Made by a program: the position numbers and the translations under genes | Origin: Rhizobium leguminosarum | Lineage (GTDB): Bacteria; Pseudomonadota; Alphaproteobacteria; Rhizobiales; Rhizobiaceae | Assembly (NCBI RefSeq): GCF_017876795.1 | Contig: NZ_JAGIOR010000001.1 | Location: forward strand, 3,684,501 to 3,748,500 | Direction of reading: 5' to 3' | DNA length: 64,000 bases | Shown: positions 1 through 7,842 of the stretch, piece after piece | How the letters are laid out: the number at the start of each line of letters is the position of its first letter | Position numbering within the stretch: the first letter of the stretch is position 1 | Notes under the pieces: generated by a model | The model's database searches: none | What the model saw: the letters and a program-made list of their open reading frames with translations, nothing else | What the model was told of the DNA's origin: nothing

Positions 1-1
1 A

Positions 2-166
2 CGCGAGGTGATGGATCTGGTCTCTCAAGGCCTGTCAAACAAACATATCGGCTTGCGTCTCAACCTGCAGGAAAAGACGGTGAAGCACCATATGACACAG
101 ATTCTGAGCAAGCTCGGCGTCACGAACAGGACTGAAGCGGCTCTCCAATGGCGCGAACGGCGCTAG
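2..166 (+). CDS. LuxR-family regulator, C-terminal HTH (partial)
   Basis: Only the last 54 codons are present; the gene begins left of the window. The product is a LuxR/FixJ-type helix-turn-helix domain: it contains the run GLSNKHIGLRL, then the recognition helix QEKTVKHHMTQILSKLGV, and ends NRTEAALQWRERR before a TAG stop. Such domains bind DNA as dimers at the C-terminus of response regulators or quorum-type regulators. The N-terminal input domain is out of view, so the signal cannot be inferred. A rhizobial palindrome begins three bases after the stop. Confidence 0.9.
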   Translation, partial: REVMDLVSQGLSNKHIGLRLNLQEKTVKHHMTQILSKLGVTNRTEAALQWRERR

Positions 167-168
167 AG

Positions 169-207
169 CAATTCCAGCAAAAGTGCGCAGCGGTTTTGCT
201 GGAATTG
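169..207. repeat. Rhizobial intergenic palindrome, copy 1
   Basis: Two perfect 14-base arms (169-182 and 194-207) flank an 11-base centre. The core AAAAGTG..AGCGGTTTT is shared with the copy at 30976-31027 and, on the other strand and degenerate, with 36961-37003. It lies directly after the LuxR stop codon and could fold as an RNA hairpin ending that transcript. The resemblance to rhizobial RIME-like elements is from memory. Confidence 0.7.
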
Positions 208-224
208 TGTAAAAACAAATAGAT

Positions 225-263
225 AGAGCATTTCCATGATTCGGAGAAAAGCGGAAATGCTCT
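225..263. repeat. Rhizobial intergenic palindrome, copy 2
   Basis: Arms AGAGCATTTCC (225-235) and GGAAATGCTCT (253-263) form an 11-base perfect inverted repeat 17 bases after copy 1. The AGAGCAT end also occurs in the arms of the copy at 30976-31027. The two copies stand in tandem between the LuxR-family gene and the convergent gene at 361-903. Confidence 0.65.
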
Positions 264-360
264 GCAAGATTCCGAAAAGGGTGAGCGTGTTTTACGACGA
301 CCTCATGTTCTGACTCAGCAACAGAACAGGCGCTGTCCGCACCACCCACTTTGCGGCTCT

Positions 361-903
361 TTAGCGAAGGTAGCGGCCTAACCGGCTGGCATCATTTGCA
401 GTCGCTTGCCGGCTTATGATCGTCCTGCCTTTTCCGTCCTTCATCACGTAACGGCCACGCCGCAGGGTTTCGGTAATGCCGTTTGCATGGCGGACGTCGA
501 TCGAACCATCGGAAGCTTCGGTCGCTCTCGCCCCCGATTCTTGTGAGGTCCCTGTGGCAGAGGAAGAGGATCCGGCACTATTGCCGGAGCTTCCACCGGC
601 GCTATTCCCGGAACCGCCGTTCCCGTTGCCGCTCCCTCCCCCGTTGCCGTTCCCGCCGCCGTTGCCATTTCCTCCCCCGCTGCCGTTTCCTCCCCCGCTG
701 CCATTTCCTCCGCCGTTGCCATTTCCTCCGCCGTTGCCATTGCCGCCGCCATTGCCGTTGTTGCCGTCCTTAGCCTGCGCGCTTTCGACCGCCAGAACGG
801 GAAGCGAGCCGCCAAGGTTCAATGTCACCGGCGATGCAGCAGCGACGAGGGCTGCGGCCGCGCTGCCGCCCCACCTCAGAAAATCGCGTTTCGAGAGAGT
901 CAT
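361..903 (-). CDS. Exported Gly/Asn-repeat protein, unknown function
   Basis: This 180-residue protein starts with a Tat-like signal: SKRDFLRWGG followed by an Ala-rich hydrophobic stretch and a likely cleavage site after AQA (residue 44). The twin-arginine is a KR variant, so Sec export is possible. Residues 49-90 are seven perfect-length repeats of NGNGGG or NGSGGG, followed by a Gly/Ser-rich linker to about residue 120. The C-terminal 45 residues look like a small folded domain (DVRHANGITETLRRG, then a GRYVMKDGKGR stretch). I recognise no family. A low-complexity spacer that places a small domain at the cell surface is a guess. Tandem repeats make the length liable to vary between strains. 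Confidence 0.75.
   Translation of the reverse strand: MTLSKRDFLRWGGSAAAALVAAASPVTLNLGGSLPVLAVESAQAKDGNNGNGGGNGNGGGNGNGGGNGSGGGNGSGGGNGNGGGNGNGGGSGNGNGGSGNSAGGSSGNSAGSSSSATGTSQESGARATEASDGSIDVRHANGITETLRRGRYVMKDGKGRTIISRQATANDASRLGRYLR
634..759 (-). repeat. Seven tandem 18-bp coding repeats
   Basis: Seven consecutive 18-bp units encode residues 49-90 of the gene at 361-903. Five units read NGNGGG and two adjacent central units read NGSGGG. The third positions differ slightly between units, so the array is not freshly expanded. Confidence 0.85.
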
Positions 904-1218
904 GCTATATAGCCTCGTTCGTCCGTTCTCCGCCGTTTCCTACGCGTAATAGACGCATGACAATTTTCGCTGTTCCGAAGATCAAATGCAACCGGACCTA
1001 AGGTACTAGAAAGGGCAGGACTTTAGTCCGGCTTACCCATCGCCAAGTCCACGTGCAAGGAATTCCGAACGATTATTGCGAGAGATGGACTGCGCCGCGC
1101 GCCATTCGTGACCTTCGCCGCTTCGTCGATGCATTGCCGCATGAGGGAGAATGCATTTTTCTGGAACTTCTTTCCGCGTCGCCGATTTGATTGTCGAAGA
1201 GCAACAGAGGAAACCGTA
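904..1218. other. Intergenic region between divergent genes
   Basis: These 315 bases separate two divergent genes and must hold both promoters. I could not place a convincing -35/-10 pair. A short inverted repeat GGAC-TTTA-GTCC lies near 1018-1029. No RNA gene or further coding region is evident. Confidence 0.4.
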
Positions 1219-1716
1219 ATGGCAAACCCGAACGAATCCCCCGCAGTCCAGTCCATGCGAAAAGAACAGGCAGAGCAGCGGAAGCAGGCCCGAAAAGGCG
1301 AGCTCGACACAGGTATCGAGGGCACGTTTCCGGCCTCCGACCCGGTGTCTGCTACCCATACCTCGATCCCTGCCGGGCGCAGCGATGTCGAGGCGGCAGA
1401 GCGCGTGAAACGAGAGCCCGATCCCACCAAGCTCGACGAGGCATTTCCGTTCGTCGATCAGGCCCTGCGCTCGACCGGCGAAACCGGCGGCTCTTCCGCA
1501 GACTTCGATGCCGATCGAGGGGAAATGCGCGCCCTTCAGAAAGAAGCAAGTCGAGTGGCGGAAACCGCTTCGGAGGTGGCTTCAGGAACAGCGCGCCTGG
1601 CAAAGGCGGAAGCGAGCAGCTTCGTCCACGAGATCGAGGATCGAATACGCCGGCAGCCGCTGACATCGGTCGCGATCGTCGCCGGCATCGCCTTCGTGTT
1701 CGGAGCGACGCGTTGA
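1219..1716 (+). CDS. Small helical protein with C-terminal membrane segment
   Basis: This 165-residue protein starts at an ATG preceded by AGAGGAA about nine bases upstream; the frame is open further upstream but without a ribosome site. The first 100 residues are hydrophilic and probably disordered, rich in Glu, Arg and Pro. Residues about 100-145 form an Ala/Glu-rich amphipathic helix. The end, RRQPLTSVAIVAGIAFVFGA, is a short hydrophobic segment. A charged helix followed by RxQP and a glycine-rich transmembrane tail is the pattern of the DUF883/ElaB group of inner-membrane-anchored, stress-linked proteins. The family link is tentative. The gene is 28 bases upstream of xthA and may be co-transcribed with it. 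Confidence 0.7.
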   Translation: MANPNESPAVQSMRKEQAEQRKQARKGELDTGIEGTFPASDPVSATHTSIPAGRSDVEAAERVKREPDPTKLDEAFPFVDQALRSTGETGGSSADFDADRGEMRALQKEASRVAETASEVASGTARLAKAEASSFVHEIEDRIRRQPLTSVAIVAGIAFVFGATR

Positions 1717-1744
1717 CGGGCCAGCCTAGCTTTCCGGCACTCCT

Positions 1745-2536
1745 GTGAAAATCGCAACCTACAACGTCAACGGGATCAATGGACGGCTGCCCATCCTGTT
1801 GCGCTGGCTGAAGGAGGACGCCCCTGATGTCGTCTGCCTCCAGGAACTGAAGACAGACGACGCCAGGTTTCCGCGAAAGGAGATCGAACGATCCGGCTAC
1901 GGCGCCGTCTGGCACGGGCAAAAATCCTGGAACGGCGTTGCCATCCTGGCGAAGGGCAAGACACCGATCCTGACACGGCGAGGTCTTCCGGGCGACCCCG
2001 ATGACACCCACAGCCGCTATATCGAAGCCGCTATCGACGGCGTCGTGATCGGATGCCTGTATCTGCCGAACGGCAATCCCTTCCCCAGCGTCAAGTTCGA
2101 ATACAAGCTCCGCTGGTTCCATCGCTTGCACGAATATGCCGCCGAACTCCTCGAACTCGAAGTGCCGTCGATCCTGGCCGGCGACTTCAACGTCATGCCG
2201 ACGGAGATCGACGTCTACAAACCCGAACGCTGGCTGGACGACGCCCTTTTCAGGCCCGAAGTCCGCAAGGCCTATGCCAATCTCGTCGCCCAGGGCTGGA
2301 CCGACGCCGTCAGGCATCTGCATCCGCAAGAGCGCATCTATACCTTCTGGAAATACTGGCGGAACAGCTTCGAACGCGATGCGGGGCTTCGGATCGACCA
2401 CTTGCTGCTCAGCCCGGCCGTCGCGCCATGGCTGCGATCGGCGACTGTCCGGAGAAAACCGCGAGGTTGGGAGCATACGAGCGATCACGCACCCGTCATG
2501 ATCGAGCTCGACGTTCCCACAGCTGAAGCCGTGTGA
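1745..2536 (+). CDS. xthA: Exodeoxyribonuclease III (AP endonuclease)
   Basis: This 263-residue protein is a member of the exonuclease-endonuclease-phosphatase family. It cuts the backbone at abasic sites and trims 3' blocks in base-excision repair. Metal and catalytic residues are visible: Asn7 and Asn9 in YNVNG, Glu34 in LQELK, Asp147 and Asn149 in AGDFNVMP, and Asp247-His248 in SDHAPV near the C-terminus. The length matches the XthA family. The start is a GTG encoding MKIATYNVNG, which fits the family N-terminus exactly. Rhizobia usually carry more than one XthA paralogue, so this may not be the main one. Confidence 0.93.
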   Translation: MKIATYNVNGINGRLPILLRWLKEDAPDVVCLQELKTDDARFPRKEIERSGYGAVWHGQKSWNGVAILAKGKTPILTRRGLPGDPDDTHSRYIEAAIDGVVIGCLYLPNGNPFPSVKFEYKLRWFHRLHEYAAELLELEVPSILAGDFNVMPTEIDVYKPERWLDDALFRPEVRKAYANLVAQGWTDAVRHLHPQERIYTFWKYWRNSFERDAGLRIDHLLLSPAVAPWLRSATVRRKPRGWEHTSDHAPVMIELDVPTAEAV

Positions 2537-2711
2537 GCCGAGATGCCGTCGATCGCAGGCCCCGCAAAGGAACCTACCATGCCGGCTGGAGTTAGCTCGC
2601 AAAGAGATTGATCCCGGGCGACAGTGTCACCGACGCCAACCCCGAGACAGGCCGCGCCGATCAGAAGAGCCACATCCCCGCCCCGCAATTCTCGAACCGG
2701 AAGTGACTGCT

Positions 2712-2894
2712 ATGGCCGAAAGCAAGAATTACCTGAATACCGACGAGATCCCGGCTGACGACCAGCTGTCACCGAAGCCGATCGAGGGAAAGGATCCGCC
2801 AAGGCACATGCGCAAAAGCGAGGAAGCCGTCGCCGAAGGTTCTGACGATACCGAACGCGTCCTGGTTCCGCCGCCGGTTCCCCATCCCGACTGA
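2712..2894 (+). CDS. Small hydrophilic protein, unknown
   Basis: This 60-residue protein starts at ATG 2712, preceded by GGAAG at good spacing. A GTG nine bases upstream is in frame but lacks a ribosome site. The sequence is acidic and proline-rich without hydrophobic segments (for example EIPADDQLSPKPIEGKDPP and the tail VPPPVPHPD), so it is probably disordered. I do not recognise it. It ends ten bases before the convergent end of the catabolic cluster. Confidence 0.55.
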   Translation: MAESKNYLNTDEIPADDQLSPKPIEGKDPPRHMRKSEEAVAEGSDDTERVLVPPPVPHPD

Positions 2895-2904
2895 TCGGTG
2901 GGCC

Positions 2905-4989
2905 TCATCCGTCGACGCCCAGATCGTAGATGCGGCCAGTCAGCCAGGCTGGCCAGTCTCGCTCGAAGAAAGATCTGGCGTCTTCGTCCAGGGTGCGGTT
3001 CGCACGTGTTGAAAGCCTGATCTCATCGCCCTCCAGCCGAACAACGATCTGCTCGTTCCGGTCCCCTTCACGTTCCCTTCGGAAGCGATATTTCTCCAAT
3101 GGGCCGGCGCTTGCATGCGGAAGGGATTCGCCTTCCGGATCGCATATCGCGCGCGCGCCGCGGCTGCCGCCTCCGCTGCGGATGAAGAAATCAAGCGCGC
3201 TGAGCACCGCTTCAGAGGCCAGCGCCATATGCCGCCATTGCACGCCACGCACTGCCTCGGCTGTGCGACCGTAGGCCACGCCATCAGCGCGAATTTCAGC
3301 ATTCAGCTTCCGCGCCTCGATCAAGGCCTGGCCCACGCTCTGCTCATTGCAGATGATGCCGGCCTTCTCGCTCATTCGCGCCTGCACTGCCGAGCGGATC
3401 GATTTGACCGTGAGCGGGCTTTCAGTCCGAAGGGCGGAAAGCAGATCGGTGACGTCTGCCGCCGCGATACCTGATAGATCCCCTGTGGCGGCCCGCTTCG
3501 CTCTGCCGCTTGCGCCAATGTGCTCGGCCACCCGGGTGCCGAAGACTTGCCCGGCATTGAGCGCCGCTCCTCCCGGCCTCGTCACCCCATGGGTGCCCGC
3601 CGCTTCTCCGACCGCATAACAGCCGGCAAGATTGCTGCGGCCCCAGGTGTCGACCATGATGCCGCCATTCATGTGCTGGTTGTTGACGGCGAATTCCAAC
3701 GGCTCGGCGGCAATGTCGATCTTGTAGCGGCGGTAGAGCTCGATCGCGAGCGGGTTCATTTGCTTCAACCGATCGATCGGCATGTCCTGGCCGGCGCCGG
3801 CCTTGCCGAGATAGAGGCGGACGTCGTCGTCCAGTCGTTCCAGGCTGAACGGCAGGTCGCCCGGCACCGGCAAGGGATTGCGATTGAAGTCCATGAAGAC
3901 GCGGCGGCCGGCGGCGGTTTCGCTGGATATGGCGAGATCCACCAGGCTTGAGCCGAAATCCAGCATGCGCGTCGCATGGAATGGCCACTGATAGCCCTTA
4001 CGGAAGACGTTCGACGCCAGCTCCTGCGTCGTGCGGTAATATTGTGCCAGGAAGTGGTGCTCGATGCTGTCCGCATCGACCGAGTAGATATGCGGGATCG
4101 CCTGGACGTAGGTGCCCGACAGATTCCACGGAAATCCTTCCCGGCGCGTTCCGATGCCGAACTGGCTCTCTGTGAGGTTGACGAGGTCGACACCCGCCTC
4201 GAGCGCCAGTCCGAGGGAACCGAAACAGCCGTTTGGATAAACGCTGTCGCGATAGAGTTCGCCCGGCCCGCCGGCCGCCAGCACGATCACTCCACTGACG
4301 AACAACGCAATGCCGAGCGGGTTCTGCTCTGTGCGGTCACTGGCGCGCATGGCCAGTATGCCGACCACCTGGCGGTCCGCTCCTTCGCCCTCGGTGAGGA
4401 TTTTGACGGCGGTGGTCTGGTTATAGAACGGCACGTCGAGCCGGATCGCCTCCTCGGCCAGCACCTTGACCATCAGGCGCGAAGTGCGCGGGCCGCAGCT
4501 GGTGGCGCGGCCGACCTCGTCATGGTCGGTCTGATACCGCAGCGTTCCACCGAGCGGATCCTGCGGCAGCGGCAGGCCGAGGAACTGCAGCGACGCCATC
4601 ATCCGGGACGAGCCGACAGCCTCGACATAGGCCGTGTCCTCGTCCATTGCGCCGCCGCTGCGGACGGCGCGGGCCATCGCCTTGTAATTGTCGCCCTGAT
4701 CCGCCGTGTTTGCCGTATGAAGGGTCTGCTTGTCCGATCCCGAGCAGGCCGAGGTTCCGCCCCAGGCGCTTTGACTGACGATGACGACGTCATCGCCGCG
4801 CCGCTTCATTTCCACCGCCGCACGCAGACCTGCAGCACCAGATCCGATGACGACGCAGCCGGCTCGATAGACCGGCGCCTCGACGCCGGCCAGCCGGACC
4901 GCCTCCGAAGCGGAAGCCTCCGGTGGAAGGCGCGGCATGTCGACATCGGTCAGTGCGTCAAGAATTTCCTGGGGAACAGCTCTGGTCAT
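2905..4989 (-). CDS. Fumarate reductase/SDH-type flavoprotein
   Basis: This 694-residue protein has an N-terminal FAD-binding Rossmann motif (VVIGSGAAGLRAA, residues 47-59) followed by a GGTSACSGS segment. Near residues 440-490 it has the second FAD motif with NNQHMNGGI and YAVGEAAGTHGVTRPGG. This layout is typical of the succinate dehydrogenase, fumarate reductase, L-aspartate oxidase and APS reductase flavoprotein family. A C-terminal helical domain follows from about residue 520. No iron-sulfur or membrane subunit is encoded nearby, so it probably acts as a soluble oxidase, dehydrogenase or enoate reductase. It is the last gene of the catabolic cluster, six bases after the Gfo/Idh/MocA gene. 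The substrate is unknown. Confidence 0.85.
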   Translation of the reverse strand: MTRAVPQEILDALTDVDMPRLPPEASASEAVRLAGVEAPVYRAGCVVIGSGAAGLRAAVEMKRRGDDVVIVSQSAWGGTSACSGSDKQTLHTANTADQGDNYKAMARAVRSGGAMDEDTAYVEAVGSSRMMASLQFLGLPLPQDPLGGTLRYQTDHDEVGRATSCGPRTSRLMVKVLAEEAIRLDVPFYNQTTAVKILTEGEGADRQVVGILAMRASDRTEQNPLGIALFVSGVIVLAAGGPGELYRDSVYPNGCFGSLGLALEAGVDLVNLTESQFGIGTRREGFPWNLSGTYVQAIPHIYSVDADSIEHHFLAQYYRTTQELASNVFRKGYQWPFHATRMLDFGSSLVDLAISSETAAGRRVFMDFNRNPLPVPGDLPFSLERLDDDVRLYLGKAGAGQDMPIDRLKQMNPLAIELYRRYKIDIAAEPLEFAVNNQHMNGGIMVDTWGRSNLAGCYAVGEAAGTHGVTRPGGAALNAGQVFGTRVAEHIGASGRAKRAATGDLSGIAAADVTDLLSALRTESPLTVKSIRSAVQARMSEKAGIICNEQSVGQALIEARKLNAEIRADGVAYGRTAEAVRGVQWRHMALASEAVLSALDFFIRSGGGSRGARAICDPEGESLPHASAGPLEKYRFRREREGDRNEQIVVRLEGDEIRLSTRANRTLDEDARSFFERDWPAWLTGRIYDLGVDG

Positions 4990-4995
4990 TGACGT

Positions 4996-6165
4996 TCAGC
5001 CCGACGGGATGTCGACCCAGCGCTTCTGCCGGGAGGACTCCATGCATGCATCGACGATCTGGCAGATGTGGTGGCCCGTATCGAAGGTCGGCCACATCGG
5101 CCTGTTTGCAACGATCGAGCGGACCATCTCGGCCACCTCGATGATTTTGCTTTCGTTGTAGCCCAGGCCGAAATTCGGCAGAGGGAGGAAAGCCCTGAAG
5201 GTGGGGTTTTCCGGCCCGACGTCGATCTCCCGGAAGCCGCGCCGCCCCGTCCGGTCGTCGTTGGAATAGAAGCGCAGCCGGTTTATCTCGTCATAGGTAT
5301 AGGCGAGGCTGCCTTTCGTTCCGTAGACCTCGTAGGTCTGCATGAACTTGCGGCCGGTCGCGACCCGGCTGAAATCGACGATCCCGCCGGCGCCATTGGC
5401 AAACCGGCACAGCAGGTTGGTCGCGTCGGGGTTGGTGATATCAGCCCAGGCCTCGTTACCGGTGAGCTTCACCTGCTCGCCATAGGCAAGCCCCTCGACG
5501 ACGGGCCGGCGCGGCGTCACGATGAGATTGTCGGCGATCAGTGAACTGACGCGGCCGACCAGGAAATCCATGAAGCTGAAAATGTGCGAGCCGGTGTCGC
5601 CGACGATCCCGGTCGGCGCCAGCTTTCCATCGGCGCGCCACATGAAGGGCGCGTTCGGATCGCCAAACATGTCGACGTGCTGGCAGCCGCGGAACAGCTT
5701 GATCTCGCCGATTTCGCCGGATTGAATGATGTCTTTCGCCAGATCATGGACGGGGTTTCGAGGAAAGGCGTGTCCGACACGGGTGATCACACCCTTTTCC
5801 CTGGCGATGTCGGCCAGTTCCCGAGCCTCGTCGGCGGTGTTGGCCAATGGCTTTTCGCAATAGACGTGCTTGCCGGCCAGCAGGGCCGCCTTGGCCACAG
5901 GATAATGCAGGTGGTCAGGCAGGCAGATATCGATCAGATCGATTTCAGGATCGGCGACCGCCAGTTTCCAATCCTGATAGATCCGGACGCCCGGCGCCCT
6001 GCTGCCGATATCCTCGGCTGCGTCAGGATTGCGATCGACAAGCGCCACGATCCGCGCCGTCCCGTCCGAGACGCCGAAGAAATGCGCAAAGGTCTGGTAG
6101 GCCATCGTGTGGATCTTTCCCATCCAGCCCGAGGCGCCAAGCACTGCAACTCTCACTTCGACCAT
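4996..6165 (-). CDS. Gfo/Idh/MocA-family dehydrogenase
   Basis: This 389-residue protein is an NAD(P)-dependent oxidoreductase acting on sugars, cyclitols or glycosides. The N-terminal Rossmann motif is LGASGWMGKIH (residues 9-19). The family CEKP motif is at 103-106 with Lys105, and the C-terminal domain carries Asp190 and His194 in GDTGSHIF, the usual catalytic pair. AAGGAG, eight bases before the ATG, overlaps the stop codon of the preceding GMC gene, so translation is likely coupled. Members of this family oxidise levoglucosan at C3 and take part in C-glycoside deglycosylation. The substrate here is not determined. Confidence 0.9.
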   Translation of the reverse strand: MVEVRVAVLGASGWMGKIHTMAYQTFAHFFGVSDGTARIVALVDRNPDAAEDIGSRAPGVRIYQDWKLAVADPEIDLIDICLPDHLHYPVAKAALLAGKHVYCEKPLANTADEARELADIAREKGVITRVGHAFPRNPVHDLAKDIIQSGEIGEIKLFRGCQHVDMFGDPNAPFMWRADGKLAPTGIVGDTGSHIFSFMDFLVGRVSSLIADNLIVTPRRPVVEGLAYGEQVKLTGNEAWADITNPDATNLLCRFANGAGGIVDFSRVATGRKFMQTYEVYGTKGSLAYTYDEINRLRFYSNDDRTGRRGFREIDVGPENPTFRAFLPLPNFGLGYNESKIIEVAEMVRSIVANRPMWPTFDTGHHICQIVDACMESSRQKRWVDIPSG

Positions 6166-6177
6166 TGTCGTTGCTCC

Positions 6178-7833
6178 TTAGCGGATTTCGGCGCGGGCCC
6201 GAGGCCTGGTATCGTTGCGTTCGTAGGCGAAGATGGCCGAGGGCAGCGGAGGTAAGTCCCGAATGAGGTCCGATCCTTTTTCCCCGACCATGATCGTCGG
6301 TGCATTGGTATTGCATGACGGCACGCGCGGCATGACCGAGGAATCGCAGACTCTCAGGCCTTCAAGGCCATGGACCTTGAGATCGAGCCCGACGACCGCG
6401 TCCGGCCCCGTTCCCATCTTGCAGGTTCCCACAGGATGATGGTCGGTCTTGGCGTTGGCGCAGCCATAGTCGAAGAGCTGCTCGTCGGTCATGACCTTGG
6501 GCCCGGGAAGCCTTTCGGCCATAACAAAGGGCTTCAGCGCCGCCTGCTGCATGAGCTCGCGGGCGAGCTTGAGACCTTCTAGGGACATCGTCCTGTCGTG
6601 AGGATCGGACCAGTAGTTGGGGTCGATCAGGGGAGCAGCAGCCGGATCGGAGGATGACAGACGCACAGTCCCCCGCGAGCGCGGATGCAGATAGGCGGAG
6701 TTGAGCGTCACGCCGGCGTTCTTGAGCCGCTCGACGCCCGCTTCGATACCCGAACCCAAACCGAGGTGGAACTGGATATCAGGGGACCGGGCGTCGGGAT
6801 CGGCATACCAGAAGCCGCCGGTCTCGAAGAGCGACGAGGCGACGGGACCGCTGCGGAACAGGACATATTGAAGGCCGGCCCAAAGCGTGCGGTGGAGCTT
6901 TGCGACGCCGTCATAGGTGTGATCGCCGGTGCATTCGGCGATGACGAAAAGGTCGAGGTGATCCTGAAGATTGCCGCCGACGCCGGGCAGATCATGGAGC
7001 ACCTTGACGCCCGCGGACCTTAGGTGATCGGCCGGTCCTATGCCGGACTGCAAAAGCAGCTTCGGCGATCCGATCGCGCCCGACGAGATCAGCACTTCGC
7101 GCTCGGCGCGGACGATTTCCGAGCCGCGCGCGGTGGCGACCTCGACGCCTCTAGCGCGCGCTCCCTCGACGATGATCCGTGCGACGCGGGCGCCCGTCCG
7201 AACCGTCAGGTTTTTCCGATCCTTGATCGGCGAGAGGTAAGCCAGCGAAGCGGAGGACCGGCGGCGATCGCGCTGGGTGAGCTGGTAAAATCCGACGCCC
7301 GCCTGCTGGCGGCCGTTGAAGTCATGATTATAGGGAATGCCGAGCTCCTGCCCGGCGCGAATATAGGCGTCGCAGATCGGCAACGGCGCCGCAGGCATCG
7401 AAACCCCCAGCGGACCGCCATAGGCGTGGTAGTCGTCGGCGAAGCGCTGATTGTCCTCTGCGCGTTTGAAATAGGGAAGGATCGAGCGATAGTCCCAGCC
7501 CTCGCAGCCGTCTTCACTCGCCCAAAGATCATAATCTGCAGCGTTTCCGCGCGTATAGAGCTGTGCGTTGATCGATGAGCCGCCACCGATGACCTTCGCC
7601 TGCGTATAGCGCAGCACCCGGCCCTTCATGTGTTTTTGAGGAACGGTTTCCCAGCCCCAGCTGGCCACACCTTTGGTCATCTTCGCGAAGCCGGCCGGCA
7701 TGTGAAAAAGAGGATTCCAGTCGCCTCCGCCGGCTTCGAGCAAGAGGACCCTGACATCCGGATCTTCGCTCAGTCGGCTTGCCAAGACGCAGCCTGCAGG
7801 ACCGGCACCGGTGATGATATAATCGAATCCCAT
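6178..7833 (-). CDS. GMC oxidoreductase, choline dehydrogenase type
   Basis: This 551-residue flavoprotein oxidises a primary or secondary alcohol to aldehyde or ketone with FAD. It has the dinucleotide motif GAGPAGCVLASRL (9-21), the GMC signature GGGSSINAQLYTRG near residue 84, and the active-site pair His466 (HHPVGTCKMG) and Asn510 (NTNAPTIMVGEKG). The overall pattern matches the BetA, alcohol and PEG dehydrogenase branch. It has no signal peptide and is probably cytoplasmic or membrane-associated. It follows the other GMC gene by nine bases. Choline is not the expected substrate, given the sugar-type transporter in the same cluster. Confidence 0.9.
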   Translation of the reverse strand: MGFDYIITGAGPAGCVLASRLSEDPDVRVLLLEAGGGDWNPLFHMPAGFAKMTKGVASWGWETVPQKHMKGRVLRYTQAKVIGGGSSINAQLYTRGNAADYDLWASEDGCEGWDYRSILPYFKRAEDNQRFADDYHAYGGPLGVSMPAAPLPICDAYIRAGQELGIPYNHDFNGRQQAGVGFYQLTQRDRRRSSASLAYLSPIKDRKNLTVRTGARVARIIVEGARARGVEVATARGSEIVRAEREVLISSGAIGSPKLLLQSGIGPADHLRSAGVKVLHDLPGVGGNLQDHLDLFVIAECTGDHTYDGVAKLHRTLWAGLQYVLFRSGPVASSLFETGGFWYADPDARSPDIQFHLGLGSGIEAGVERLKNAGVTLNSAYLHPRSRGTVRLSSSDPAAAPLIDPNYWSDPHDRTMSLEGLKLARELMQQAALKPFVMAERLPGPKVMTDEQLFDYGCANAKTDHHPVGTCKMGTGPDAVVGLDLKVHGLEGLRVCDSSVMPRVPSCNTNAPTIMVGEKGSDLIRDLPPLPSAIFAYERNDTRPRARAEIR

Positions 7834-7842
7834 TTTACTGTC

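Noticed and set aside
634..759. Tandem repeats considered as a CRISPR array
   Set aside because: The units are contiguous 18-bp coding repeats without spacers and no cas genes are present.
476..949. Proline/leucine-rich frame opposite the Gly/Asn-repeat gene
   Set aside because: It is the antisense reading of the 18-bp repeats. The leftward frame has a signal peptide and a folded C-terminus, and this one has neither.
1150..1210. GGAAC box near 1161 as a possible general-stress (EcfG-type) promoter for the 1219 gene
   Set aside because: The second half-site (GTT at about 18 bases) is missing at that distance.
2543..2611. A 22-codon frame between xthA and the next small gene
   Set aside because: Too short, no ribosome site and no similarity that I can recognise.
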